NCBI GenBank assembly: GCA_002633005.1 | Contig: NMRA01000037.1 | Location: 281,399 to 345,398 of the forward strand | From: Phoronis australis | Taxonomy: Eukaryota; Phoronida; Phoronidae | DNA length: 64,000 nucleotides | Direction: 5' to 3' | Shown: positions 12,189 to 23,694 of the stretch, piece after piece | Layout of the letters: the number at the start of each line of letters is the position of its first letter | Numbering within the stretch: the stretch's first letter is position 1 | Program-made: the position numbers and the translations under genes | Notes under the pieces: generated by a model | Databases searched by the model: none | What the model was told of the DNA's origin: nothing | The model's input: only the letters and a program-made list of their open reading frames with translations

Positions 12189-12497
12189 ATGGATGTTGAT
12201 GCGGCATTCCGACATGTGGGAGAGTTTGGCTCTTATCAGAAACGCGTGGTTTTTGTGGTCGCCATTTCCAGTTCGTTCCTTCTTGCGATGGGAATGGTGA
12301 TTAATATATTTGTTGTGGCTATACCTCACCAAGTTTGTGCTATAAAAGAACATGGAATGGATACGATGGTGGCAATTTGCACGCAGGCAAAGTCTGGGAG
12401 TTCCTCTACTAGTAACAACTCCGTCCAACATTGTATCATGTGTGAAAGGTGTGAGAAAATTGTATTCCAAGATGACTTGACGTCAATTGTATCCGAG
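12189..12497 (+). CDS. SLC22 first coding exon, duplicate copy 1
   Basis: This exon encodes the same 103 residues as 13603-13911 with one coding change that I can see (GMDT here, GTDT there), and it has the same donor GAG|GTAATT. It could be an alternative first exon, the allelic version of the downstream copy, or a dead duplicate. Because a single n separates the duplicated blocks, an unmerged second haplotype is the simplest reading. The frame is open, so nothing marks it as a pseudogene. Confidence 0.6.
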
Positions 12498-12755
12498 GTA
12501 ATTAAGGGAAAATCAAATTTCCATTTTAATTGTTCTACAGTACAATACATCGACTTCACCGCAACAGTAAATAGATACAAATTCACTGCCAAACCTTGCA
12601 TGCATTCCTAGATGCACATGTTAGCACATCCCACGATTGAAAGCAACATTAGACTTCTGTAACAGTTAAAGGATAACGCATGTTAAGGAATGAAGGTACC
12701 TCTTGGAAAGAAATTGCGATTTCCCATATAGAGAAATACACTAATTTCGAGACTT

Positions 12756-12756
12756 N
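12756..12756. other. Single-base assembly gap
   Basis: One n sits precisely at the junction of the two duplicated blocks (11340-12755 and 12757-14169). A lone n at such a join usually marks a scaffolder's minimum gap or collapsed overlap. Confidence 0.9.
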
Positions 12757-14169
12757 ACGCACACAGAAAACAGAAAACTTCCGCAAACCTGCAGTGTTTT
12801 TCACACACCACGGCTGCAGGTAACCACGGAAGCTTTTAGTCAAGTGCACTTTACACTGTAGGCTACTTCCGTTTCCGGATTCGCAAGTCTGCTTCTACAG
12901 TTTTACGTAATTTTGACAATAAGAACAACTTGTACCGTATAAAATATGCCATAACACGCATAATGTTTTAATTTGGCGTTGAAATGTACAAAATGACCAA
13001 AAAGACATCAATTCAAAGCGAAAGAGTACAATAAAAAGCAAAAGTTGAACACGACACCTAGCGGTTGAACATAATTTTCGATTTTCTCAAAGCGAAGTAC
13101 GAAAAAAGGTGTTCTCGCACGCGTGTCAAGTTATGGCTTATGCGCTCTTGACAGTCCAGAAATTATTTTGGATAAAGTACAGCTTGGCCGATCAAATGAA
13201 AGTGCGCCTGTTGGGGGTGGGAGGCTGGTGAAACTTGAATATTAACTAGTAGTAGACATTACTTAAAGAGAAATTCCAGCAGAGCTTAACTTCCTCTTCA
13301 CGTCTTCAGTCCAGCCTCCATGCGGTGCACCGGTGCAGACGGTGCAAGTTTAAGCCAGCTGTGCTGGCCCAGTTCAGACAGTGATAGTGTCTAGTACTAG
13401 TGCCGACAAGGATGAGTTTCATGAGTGGACTGATGATGTGATTGAATACTTTTTAAGTAGTCCGAACAGTTTGATTTTGAGAAATTGAGTATTATGTAAT
13501 GCTGTGTAAGTGTGTAATAATCCCATTCTTACATCTCGTAATAATCACATCAGTCTGTATGCATAGTCTCGGCAGCCATATAGATATACCCTCAGTGTAG
13601 CAATGGATGTTGATGCGGCATTTCGACATGTGGGAGAGTTTGGCTCTTATCAGAAACGCGTGGTTTTTGTGGTCGCCATTTCCAGTTCGTTCCTTCTTGC
13701 GATGGGAATGGTGATTAATATATTTGTTGTGGCTATACCTCACCAAGTTTGTGCTATAAAAGAACATGGAACGGATACGATGGTGGCAATTTGCACGCAG
13801 GCAAAGTCTGGGAGTTCCTCTACTAGTAACAACTCCGTCCAACATTGTATCATGTGTGAAAGGTGTGAGAAAATTGTATTCCAAGATGACTTGACGTCAA
13901 TTGTATCCGAGGTAATTAAGGGAGAATCAAATTTCCATTTTAATTGTTCTACAGTACAATACATCGACTTCACCGCAACAGTAAATAGATACAAATTCAC
14001 TGCCAAACCTTGCATGCATTCCTAGATGCACATGTTAGCACATCCCACGATTGAAAGCAACATTAGACTTCTGTAACAGTTAAAGGATAACGCATGTTAA
14101 GGAATGAAGGTACCTCTTGGAAAGAAATTGCGATTTCCCATATAGAGAAATACACTAATTTCGAGACTT
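12757..14169. repeat. 1.4-kb duplicated segment, copy 2
   Basis: Tandem copy of 11340-12755 in the same orientation, 1413 bp against 1416 bp. It ends at 'cgagactt', after which unique SLC22 intron sequence begins. It holds the ETS motif (12865-12878) and SLC22 exon 1 (13603-13911). Confidence 0.9.
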
Positions 14170-17100
14170 AAATCTAATATTTCTGGCATGTGAGCCAAGC
14201 GCCCTAACTGGTCAGCCAAGAGGCATTGACTATTGGTAAGCAATGTGGAGAGTCATAATTGGTCTGTAAGTCACACCTGAAAGTTATGTGTCACAACACC
14301 TCCATGTATTTGTTAGAGTTGGAAGAATTTAAAGTCACCAACCACATCCAAAGGTATCCTTCTACATGTTAATAGTATGTCTAACAATCCAACATACAAT
14401 GCTTGGTGCCTCTGTCTATGGGATGCCCATCCATCAATGCGCGCTAGTATAAGCGACATTTACAAAATTAGAAAAGTGGACGATAAATAACTCAAAATAA
14501 TAGCGGTGAAGATTTTAAAATAATTAAATCAAGGTGTTGACATACAAAACCGTCTAAGATAGTTTGGCCTGCTGGGATAAGTGTCTATTCATCTGGGACA
14601 CACTGCTGCACCCTCACCCTCACCAAACTGGCATTACAAAACACGGATATATTTTAGCCCCAAACAACAGATGCTTGAAATTTTTTTTGACATGTTCCAA
14701 TTTTGTTCACTGATAATTGGCCCTTTAAGCTAATTAAAAGAATCTGAATCAGAAATTATTCAGGGAAATTCATTCTCATTTTTATTATGGCTGGAGCTAG
14801 TGGATGTCCCCACTCCTTTAATCTGCCTTAGTGTTTACTAATGTTAGTGTAAACTAATGTTAGTGTATACTAATGTTAGTGTATACTAATGTTAGTGTAT
14901 ACTAATGATGAACGCTACCTGCTAAATATTATTCCACTTATATGCCCCAGGCTGAATCTTTGCTCAGATGTTATCTATCGTAATTAACTTTCAAATTTGT
15001 TTCAGTTGAACCTATCCTGTGGAGAAATGTACAAGACGGGTCTTGTTCAGTCATTCCTGATGTTTGGTGTCCTATGTGGTGCTGTGGTCTTCGGCAGGAT
15101 GTCCGACAGACTGGGTCGCTTGAAGTGTATTTACTTCATCATGACTGGGCTGATAGCCCTAGGATTTGTCTGCGCATTTTCTACCTCATTTAACATGCTG
15201 ATGTCCCTGAAGTTCTGTCATGGTGTTTTTCTTGGTGGATGCGGGGTGGTGGTCTATGTGTACTTGAGTGAACTTGTAGGCTCCACTTACATAACCCTGG
15301 TTGGATCTTTAGTGTCGGCCTTCTTCGCCGTTGGTGTCATGGTGCTCAGTCTATCTGGTTATATTGTAAGACAGTGGCGCTACCTATCCATGTGGACGTC
15401 TTTGCCATATCTTGTATTTGCAGTATTTTACTGGTAAGTCTTATGATTGTATCTTTTTTCTCTCATATGTTCTGTTATACGAGCTATTAACATTTTTGCA
15501 GATGCATGTGACTGCAGCCTGGAGCATTATGGGAAATAGCCTCCAAACTGAGAAGCAACAATATTAGTTTGCTTTCTCACTTGCTTCCAAACTTTTCATT
15601 GTAATGTCATTTGCACACAGGCGGTTATGAAGTGGTGTGAATTCCCTCAATTCCCTGCAGAGACTTTTGCCTATGGATAGTAAGGTCAATTGTTAAGATG
15701 AATGAAGGAATGCACATTGATTGACCTAATTTTTCTTTTATAATATAAAGAACACAAATACAAAGGCATGAAAAACAAAAGATGCAAGCCATTCTCACTC
15801 ATGCCACACACCCACCACATGCATGAACACACAACCGCATGCATGAACACACACCCGCATGCATGAACACACACCCGACCCCCCCTCAGCATACCCACCC
15901 ACTTTAGCTATGATGTTGTAAGGGAAAAGTTATGGTTAACCAGTTTCTCCAGGTTTCCTGGTATTCATATAAGTTATGATTATTTAATAAGATTATTCTT
16001 TGAATATAAAATTCTCTCTAAAATGACAGAAACTGGGGATTATTTTTTACACTTAGATAGGTGCTAAAATTGCCTTATTGTTTCAGGAGCTTACCACATT
16101 TTTACATATGCTCAAAAATTTTCCCACTATTTTTGGTAATATCTATGCCATATAAGCCATGCTAAAAGCAAAGTAAATTTCCTGAAGTTTTGTTGAGAAA
16201 TTTGACAAAGTGAAATTTCACCTGTCTGCCATATTGTGTTCCAAGTTGAAGAATTTTTACCAAATCGAAATCTTCCAGGTATCTTCCTGAAAGTCCCCGC
16301 TGGTTATACTCCAAGGGCCGGACAAAAGAAGCCGAGACCGTCCTTGAATTCATTGCCAAGAAAAACGGTCAGCCTAGGAACAGAATTAACTTGAAGACAC
16401 TCAAGGAGGTCGGCAGTTCGCAGTCTTCAGCAAATTCCATCTTAGTCCTTTTAACGGAGCCATTGCTGAGATGGAGGACGATAGCACAGGCATATTCATG
16501 GTGAGGTTCTCAACAATCTGGCAACCAGTCTTCTCTTGCGTCTTGAGACTGGATTAGAATAATTGACTGATGGGCTTGCCTAAACATTTTCTTGAAAGCG
16601 TATGTGCCAGTACTTTGAACTGGTGTTTTTTTTTTCTAAATACATGTGCTGTAGGAATGATGCTTAGTTTGAAAAGAAGATGGGCGTCTGACTGGTTGCT
16701 CACTAGGTGGAGCTGATGAACAATGGTACTGCCTAGTTAACAGCTGATTGAGAGCAAAGATCACTAAATCAACTGGCATGGTGACAGGACCACCTGAATG
16801 GATGGATCTAAATTTTGAACGCCTCATTGTTTAACAACAACTGTTTGCCAGAAGGCACGTATTATGCAACAGATTTTGGTGCCTACCTGTCCTTTTGCGT
16901 ATGCAGTTGTGGAAGTATTTAGGTGTGTCAATGTTCGGAGTGTCTCTTCCAAGCATATTTTTATTCAAACAGATGGAGTATAAGTGCATGCGCATACTTC
17001 CTGATACAGGAACAACTTGGAATATAGGTGTACGAGCCTGATGACGCGCATATTCTGTAGTTCAGCCTGCAATTAGCTGATGGATTTATTCACAACAAAC

Positions 17101-20100
17101 TATAGTTCCTGAAAATACTCATACAGCGAATGATATTTAGTGTATGGTCTGTGACTTGTCTATTTATATTTTCAGGTTTACAAACTGTGTTGTTTACTAT
17201 GGCCTCACCCTGGGATCTGGCAGCTTGGGCAGCAATAGGTATATCGCTCTAGCGCTCTCTGGTTTGGTAGAGTTGCCGTCCAATTTTTGTGCATATTTCC
17301 TCTTAGACAGGTGAGAGACTTAACCTTTTCCGTACACATGTCTTAAGGTCCACACTCTTGCATGAGAAGCTGTAAACCGCCTTGAGCAAAAGCTAGGAGC
17401 ATCTTTGTAAAACAGCTTGTAGTTTTAGCATCACTTAAGTGTTGATGCTAACGTTTGTTCGGTTTCACTTAAGTCATCACTATGAAAATTCAAAGATGTA
17501 CAGAAAACACCCAGTTAAGCCTTGCTCATTCAGAAGCGATAGCCACCTGCGCTTACGTGTAGAGCACAGGTTTATGAACCGTGCAAGACGTGTAAACGAA
17601 AATCTTTCGTAAAAAATCCATTATTTGTGATGTAGTTGCTCTGGCCTAAAATGTGCTTATTCAGTCTTATTTAATTATGTTCATGCTCTACCCTTGATAC
17701 TGTTCTTGTACTCATTCATGATCAAAAACGAAGCAGCATCTACTGTAAACTCTCACCGGAATAATTGCCAAAATTACCTTTTCTTTAAGATTGTTTTGAA
17801 TGACCACAGTTTTCCAAAGTATAGCTGTGGTGCAGAACTTGAGGGTTGTAAAACATTAAATTGTGGCTACCTATTATTTTTGAAATGTGGGAAAATAACA
17901 TTTCACTTGTTCTCCATATTGTGTCCTAAATTGGTGAGGTTTTACTGCAGTTTGCTTACGTTTCGGATATGTGCGTTTTATTGACTTGCTTTGTGCTCTG
18001 GAAATGGTTCGATTTCCAATTTTGTAATTAATAAAAGAAAATAATGGAATACTGGAACTAAGGACTCCCATTTTGTGTAGCCAAGCTGAAGTCAGCGAGA
18101 TATAACTGAAGACTCCCATTTTTTGTAGCCAAGCTGAAGTCAGTGAGATATGAATGCCTCTTCACTAAATTCAAGTCTTTAATTTGACTAATTAAAATTG
18201 ATTTCTTTCTTTATTTATTTTATTAATATTTATTAGGTTTATTGATTCAGAAATGCAGTTTTTATGTTCTTCATGGCTTGTATTTATGATGCACAGTGCA
18301 ACTTCAGGAGAAGAGGGGGGCGGTGCGCTTCAACCCAATCATTCAGATTTTCCAAGAGACACCTACTTTGAAGCAATGGGTTTTATTTGCAGGTTAGGCA
18401 GAAAACCGTGTATATGTGGTGCTATGATGATAGGTGGCGTGAGTTGTATTGCTATAGCATTCCTTGATCCAGGTATGTTGACAGTCATTCATCCATGGTT
18501 TGACTGTGTGTACGAACATGCATGTGTGCAGGTAGTCATTGGTGTTGATGGTAGACATGTTAAAGAGATACCAGCATAACATGTCATTCTCAGACAAATA
18601 TGCTAATGTTCTGATGTTAATGGAGAGTTTGTTTTGGTGGTGGCACATAAAGAGAAGAGTTTGAACATGTTTATTCATGAGAAGTTATTATTTTAATCAC
18701 TTCATGTCTTGTTTGATTAAATATAAGGAGAACGGTGTTTCTAAACGTGTGAAATAGTTTGTGTTAGAAATAGTGTACACAATCTGTTCTCATAGGTGTT
18801 GCTTTTAAGGTTGTGTAAGACCTCAGAAAATTGTCCAAACTTGGCCAACTTCAGAAAATCTCATCTCAGAGATGGATGATCGGATTCACACAAAACTTTC
18901 AGATAATATGCTTTGTACACTGTTCTGCCAACTGACGTGAGGAATTGTATTTAAAATGTTTCACTGTTGTAGATGGGCTGTCAAAAATTGAACTGATATG
19001 CTTTTCATGAAAAAAATCAAAAGTTGCATAAGTGAAATATTCATTTAGAATACCATATTATTTGTTGAGATTTCAGTTTGAACAATTGCAAGCAGAATTT
19101 AGTCATGTTCGATGCATTTTTTTTTGCTGTCGAAGTACGTTCGTGTTTTGAAAAGCCAAAGACTTGCACTTGAAATGAAACAAACCACAAAAGTTTGCTT
19201 CATCTCAACAAGAATGTGGGTATTCACTGGGTAGTGCTATTAAAGGAAGACTTTGAAAACTGTTCACCAGTGGGAGGGGGGAGGTGTTGTGAGATAAAGA
19301 TCACTTTCACGTCTGCCTGTATGGCAACATTTTTCAAGTAGAGCAGCTATTATAGTACCACTGCTTGGTGGATTTCAGAGTTCTCATTTTCTACAGTATC
19401 ATTTAAAGTACCATGTTGTGGTTAGTGTATTATCAGCATGCATTGTGATCGGAAAGAACAGAAATGCAAGTCGTATGACGCATGTCGGACAACGCGTTAG
19501 ATTCATCCATGAATCCTAATGGTTCACTGCATCTTTTTTCAGCTAACACAGGTGTGAAGACGGCGCTGGCTCTGAGTGGCAAGATGTTAATATCCAGCTC
19601 ATTCATGGCCATCTACATTCACTCGGCTGAACTGCATCCCACAGTTGTCAGGTACCAAATGCAATTTTAACTGCGGTAAAATTATCCAGTTTGAGACAGT
19701 CTCCAGATCTTGGGATACCAAAACTCTAGCAAAATTGAATTTAGTCTGACCGTAAGGTGGATGGAGCTAGCAGTTGTTTAAATGACCCATTGAGAAACCA
19801 TGGCAACGGGAAGTGTATGCGGAAAAACCACTGAGGGCGCTGGTTGTCAAAAAGGAGTGTCTCAATCAGGGCAGTTGGCTTTGCAGTTTCAATTTGCACC
19901 ATGTTAAGAATTCACTAGAATAAATGTAACTAACCTTGATATGTATTAAACATGGAGAACAGCTTGGTAATTATTGTACAGGTGCTCAAGTTGTAAATTT
20001 TCTTTTAAGTATTCCGACCCTATGCTGTTAGCTACTGCAGCACTACAATATAATGTAAATAGCAATGGTAATGGTATAGGGGAGTATTCATAATTACATT

Positions 20101-21753
20101 TTAAGCACTGCTGGGTAACTGCATCACTGATCAGAGTTATACAACGCTCGTTATCTGATAATTGTATGCTGGTACACAGGTTGTATAACGCTGGTTATCT
20201 GATAATTGTATGCTGGTACACAGTTTGTTTATACACCATTACATTCCAGGAACCTTGGTATGGGATTTATGTCTATGATGGCTCGAGTCGGAGGCATCCT
20301 GGCCCCAATGGTAATTACTCTGGTATGTGACTTATTTTATAAATAGAATTCTATAACATAAATAGATAGCATTATTTATAACGTTGTGATACAATAACGA
20401 CAGCCTACCATCATCACGTGAAAGTTAAGATTTAACTTTCAGGGCTGCTGTTACAGATTCGTCCGTATTCTCCATACTTTTAGGATGTAAATATCAATGT
20501 CGTTCAAATGTTAAAGATTCTGAGAATTTATTTCTCTTCAAAAAATCCGATGAATGTTAAAAGTGTCTTCAAAACTGTCAGTTTTTCAAAGCTCCAGGTT
20601 GGCAAAGATTGAGGCAGAAAATAGCGGAAAATGTCGGATTTAGCCGTGAAGGCTTGATATGACCAATGAAATGTATCCTAAGTACCAGTGTATAATAATG
20701 CAATTTGCATACGAAATTTTCCTTTTATGTTAGATCAATTGCATTTACTTAAAAAAGAGCAACCAATGAAAAACACGATTACTTGATTTTGCATTGTGGT
20801 ATATCATGTGCTTTGGAAATCATTTTATAAGATGTGGAGAGCTAATTTTCGGAGACAAGTATACCGAGGAATTAGAAATCTTAAATGCCTTGGTAATCAG
20901 ATCGCACCTTTAGAAAATGGGAGAAGGAATTCACCACTTTTCGTCACGCTGACTTCAACACTGAGAACTGTGGCACCCGGAACATCGGCATTGATCAGAA
21001 ATTACCATGAGATATCAAGATTTTTTGTGGCTGTGGTTATGTGGGAAGTGATCGAGCATGCCGACAGCAAAATACAAAAACATCGATGTGATGATCTGAC
21101 TTTTTACATAAGGGTTTTTTTAGTTAAAAAGATGATTTGAAATTGAAAACTGTTTTGTTGTGTATCAGTCCATCTTGCAATTGGAAATTGAACTTTCTGA
21201 AAATGTTGGATGTCATGCACGTTTTCACTTGATACATATGGATTTTTAGTTTGGAGGTTACAGATAATGTGCTTAGTGTGTTGGCAACCCTGATATTCAC
21301 TACCTGGTCGATGTGGCATAGGTTTTCTGCCTGAGGGGTGCAAGCATTTGGGCAGTTGCTTGGAAACCTTACCACATAACCTCTCAATGGATGTTTGTGA
21401 AATTCAGCAAAGAAGTTTCTATCAAAGTGTCACATCAAAAAAATAACAAGAGTGCATTCTTTAATTTCTAGAGTTCAAATCCCGTCTTTGCATGTGACGC
21501 AGGGTTTTTGTGTTTTCTGTTGATTTTTAATATTATTGCTTTTTGCTTGCATCTTTTACAGGACTCTCTTTACCCGTCGCTGTCTTTCATTGTGTTTGGG
21601 GCACTAGGTGTCACCGGCAGTCTAGTGAACATGAGTCTTCCTGAAACACTGAACAAGCCTATGCCAGAAACAATCGAGGACCTGAGACCAAACGGCCAGT
21701 ATGTGCCAGAGAAGGTGTTGATGTTGAATAGTGATACTGATGCGGAACTTTAA
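13603..21753 (+). CDS. SLC22 family organic ion transporter (SLC22A15-like), 8 coding exons, 512 aa
   Basis: The exons are 13603-13911, 15006-15433, 16279-16500, 17176-17310, 18393-18472, 19552-19651, 20250-20322 and 21562-21753. They total 1539 bp, all with GT-AG introns in matching phase. The product is a 12-span major facilitator of the SLC22 group, which moves organic cations, anions or zwitterions such as carnitine across the plasma membrane. Visible hallmarks are TM1 at about 20-45; a Cys-rich extracellular loop ending FQDDLTSIVSE; the MFS loop GRMSDRLGR at about 133-141; PESPRWL at 249-255; WFTNCVVYYGLTLGSGSLG; SGLVELPSNF; LLDRLGRK; AELHPTVVRNLGMG; and the C-terminal LPETLNKPMPETIED. 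The Y-G-L-T-L, SGLVE-P and HPTVVRN elements recall SLC22A15. The extracellular loop is shorter than in OCT/OAT members. The substrate cannot be read from sequence. The ATG (agcaATGGATG) opens a typical SLC22 N terminus (MDVDAAFRHVGEFG). Exon 1 also exists at 12189-12497. Confidence 0.92.
14171..14224 (-). repeat. tRNA-like fragment (possible SINE head)
   Basis: The minus strand reads TTGGCTGACCAGTTAGGGCG then CTTGGCTCACATGCCAGAAA, which looks like a tRNA A-box arm (TGGC...AGTTAGG) and an anticodon stem-loop. No intact B box follows, so it is not a functional tRNA. It begins two bases after the end of the 1.4-kb duplication. Confidence 0.35.
14837..14904. repeat. 16-bp tandem repeat
   Basis: About 4.3 copies of ACTAATGTTAGTGTAT in the SLC22 intron between exons 1 and 2. 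Each unit contains the near-palindrome ACTAATGTTAGT. Confidence 0.85.
15818..15877. repeat. 20-bp tandem repeat
   Basis: Three copies of CATGCATGAACACACACCCG (the first has 'acaaccg') in the SLC22 intron after exon 2, with CA-rich flanks. Confidence 0.85.
16202..16262. mobile_element. Truncated MITE-like element, family B
   Basis: 'gtgaaatttcacctgtctgc' followed by 'catattgtgttccaa...tttttacca' matches the right-hand part of the family B elements at 46940-47188 and 17741-17949. It sits 16 bp before SLC22 exon 3, so it probably supplies part of that exon's acceptor tract. Confidence 0.5.
17741..17949. mobile_element. MITE-like element, family B
   Basis: The left end TACTGTAAACTCTCACC and right end ATTGGTGAGGTTTTACTGCA form terminal inverted repeats. 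The interior 'ataattgccaaaatta', 'ttgttttgaatg-ccacagtt' and 'tctccatattgtgtcc' match 46940-47188. It lies in an SLC22 intron. Confidence 0.65.
18063..18154. repeat. Two-copy 48-bp tandem repeat
   Basis: Units at 18063-18110 and 18111-18154 both begin GACTCCCATTTT and contain TAGCCAAGCTGAAGTCAG. They lie in the SLC22 intron before exon 5. Confidence 0.8.
19672..19745. mobile_element. Truncated MITE-like element, family A
   Basis: 'ctgcggtaaaattatccagt', 'ttgagacagtctccagatct' and 'gggatacca...gcaaaattgaattt' match the family A left half at 7091. It starts about 20 bp after SLC22 exon 6, and no right end is visible. Confidence 0.5.
20136..20223. repeat. Two-copy 44-bp tandem repeat
   Basis: 20136-20179 and 20180-20223 share TTATCTGATAATTGTATGCT and GGTACACAG with about three mismatches overall. 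They end 26 bp before SLC22 exon 7. Confidence 0.85.
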
Positions 21754-22250
21754 CGAACTTACGCTAAGCGTGGGTAGGCTTCTTAATTTATGGGTATGAC
21801 AAACCACGTGTAACTTTTCAAGCCAATGGGTTCACCATGTACATTTCAGCATTTAGAAAATTTAAATTGACTTGGAATGTCATAGTAAGGTTGGTTTTGG
21901 ACAAAGGTATATTTAATATTTAGTGGTTTGGTATTTTTGGTCAGTACTGAATGATTGTTTATGTCTACATTTATATAAATACTTGGTATGGCTGGTAAGC
22001 TGGTGTACATGTTGGGCACCTGTGGAATGACAGCACATCTGTCATGTCTACGTGGCTCAAATGACGATTATTTATAGCTTGTTGCAAAATTGCCATTGCA
22101 AGGTTTTTGTTAGTTATTGGACTTGATTAAGCTATAATTTTACTGCTAAAAGGGACTGCAATTGCAATTTATGTAGTTGATATTTTGGGAGATATTGGTA
22201 CTAGATCAATTAAATCTTTACACTAGAATAAAACTGTAACCTGTACTAAC
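21754..22250 (+). terminator. SLC22 3' UTR with poly(A) signal
   Basis: The TAA stop at 21751-21753 is followed by about 470 bp without coding signal, then AATAAA at 22227-22232, the best candidate for the SLC22 cleavage signal. Confidence 0.5.
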
Positions 22251-22627
22251 CCTCAAAAGTTTGGGGCAAGGTTACTAAATGGGAGAACTTAACATAGGCT
22301 TTGAGTAAAGCGAACCAACTGTTGTAGGAGATGGATGTCCATCTCCAACTGCTTGACTCGCTTTGTGACAATGAACTGAGGAAGTGTCGCATTGAGCTGA
22401 TTTACATTCTTATGTCTCAGGGGAGATAGTAATTTGCATTAACAAATGACAGTCAGTGTGATACAAGTGGCAAACTAATGTTTAGTATTCATTTGTCATA
22501 TACCCCGAAATATAAGGTCATGACCTTATAGGCCAAATGATCAATTTTTTGAGAACACTTGAAAATGCTAATGAGCCAATATATAAGGCCCTCCCTTCCT
22601 CTGGTTAAATGTTTGTCGTTTTGTAGA

Positions 22628-23362
22628 TTACAAAGTCTTTGTTATCATGAAGCTAAAAAAACCTCCAATTCGAAGATGCTCCATCACACGTGATGCACAG
22701 TACCGAAGGTCGGCCGATGACCTTATCTGGCCACCCTTTTTGACGTCAGTCATCAATCTGTCAGCTACTTTATGGTTGTCACCATATCGTGAGTGCAGGA
22801 TCTCACGGGCCAGTTCGAAACCTTCTTCACCGCCGACCAATGCGCATTTCTGAATGCTTTCTTTGGCCGCTCCGGTGGTATACTGGAGGAGTCTTGTTAA
22901 TTTAGCATCACCGCCCTTCACGACAGTTCCAACGTTTTGATCAAAAATGGCTGCGAAAGTGTGATACTTGGCCGGATTACCATCAAATTTGTCTAGTGTG
23001 ACCTTGGGTAAATTTACAAGACCCGTTACCTCTTCTTTGGTTAAACTCTCATGTTTCTCTATGGGAGTTTCAGTTACTGAGTTAAACTTATCTAAATACT
23101 CATTAACTCTAGTTAAAATATCTATGTACTTGGATTCTTCATCCATAAAATACTCTTCACATTCTTCTAAAAGCTCATCATCGCTTTCTATAAAAGCCCT
23201 ATACTTTAAATTGCTGACATCAAATTCATGAAGCAAAAAATTCAACTTATCTTTGTCTTCTTCTGTGACAGCTTCTTTTCTTGCAACTAATTGTTTCATG
23301 TGTCCACATTGTCTCGTGAATAGTCTCTTGGCATTTGAACGAGCTTTTCTTGCAGCTTCCAT
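22628..23362 (-). pseudogene. BEL/Pao-type retrotransposon gag fragment (DUF1759)
   Basis: This is an uninterrupted 244-residue frame from an ATG at 23362. A charged N-terminal helical part (about 1-105) leads into a DUF1759-type gag core with LPKVTLDKFDGNPAKYHTF, then ARLLQY-like (LTRLLQYTTGAAKES) and ILHSRYGDNHKVADRL at about 187-202. Gag of this family packages element RNA. The frame stops soon after the core (VMEHLRIGG, then unrelated residues), and no zinc knuckle, protease, reverse transcriptase or LTR is nearby. It is therefore a fragment of an element, although this piece has no internal stop. Confidence 0.8.
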
Positions 23363-23694
23363 TTTTATTTAGGTTCACTGAACTCAAATCAAAATACAGT
23401 TATATAACGTATTGGTATTACTGTCCTAATACCAGCCGTTTCCAATCACTGTCCCCTTAGTCTGAAGGGATGGTTTGACCTCTGTCCACTGTAGTGCACA
23501 CTGTTGTGAATCACCCCACACAAGCAGGATGTAGAAACAGGTAGGCCTTGTTTTCTTCGTCACGAATCTTCTTCTTAGACTTCTTCTTACTTCCGTCAAT
23601 TTTGGTATCCCCCGTCCTCGCGGGAAGGTTTCTATTTACTGTAATTTTCTGCGTTGGACAGACAAAATCAAAGTCCGAGTTTGACGGGATGATT

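Larger units (their letters stand above)
11340..12755. repeat. 1.4-kb duplicated segment, copy 1
   Basis: From 'acgcacacagaaaac' to 'ctaatttcgagactt' this is nearly identical to 12757-14169. Differences are a few substitutions and small indels (for example about 9 bases extra after 'ttatggcttatg' at 11716). It contains the divergent promoter region and SLC22 exon 1 (12189-12497). It ends exactly at the lone n at 12756. Confidence 0.9.
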
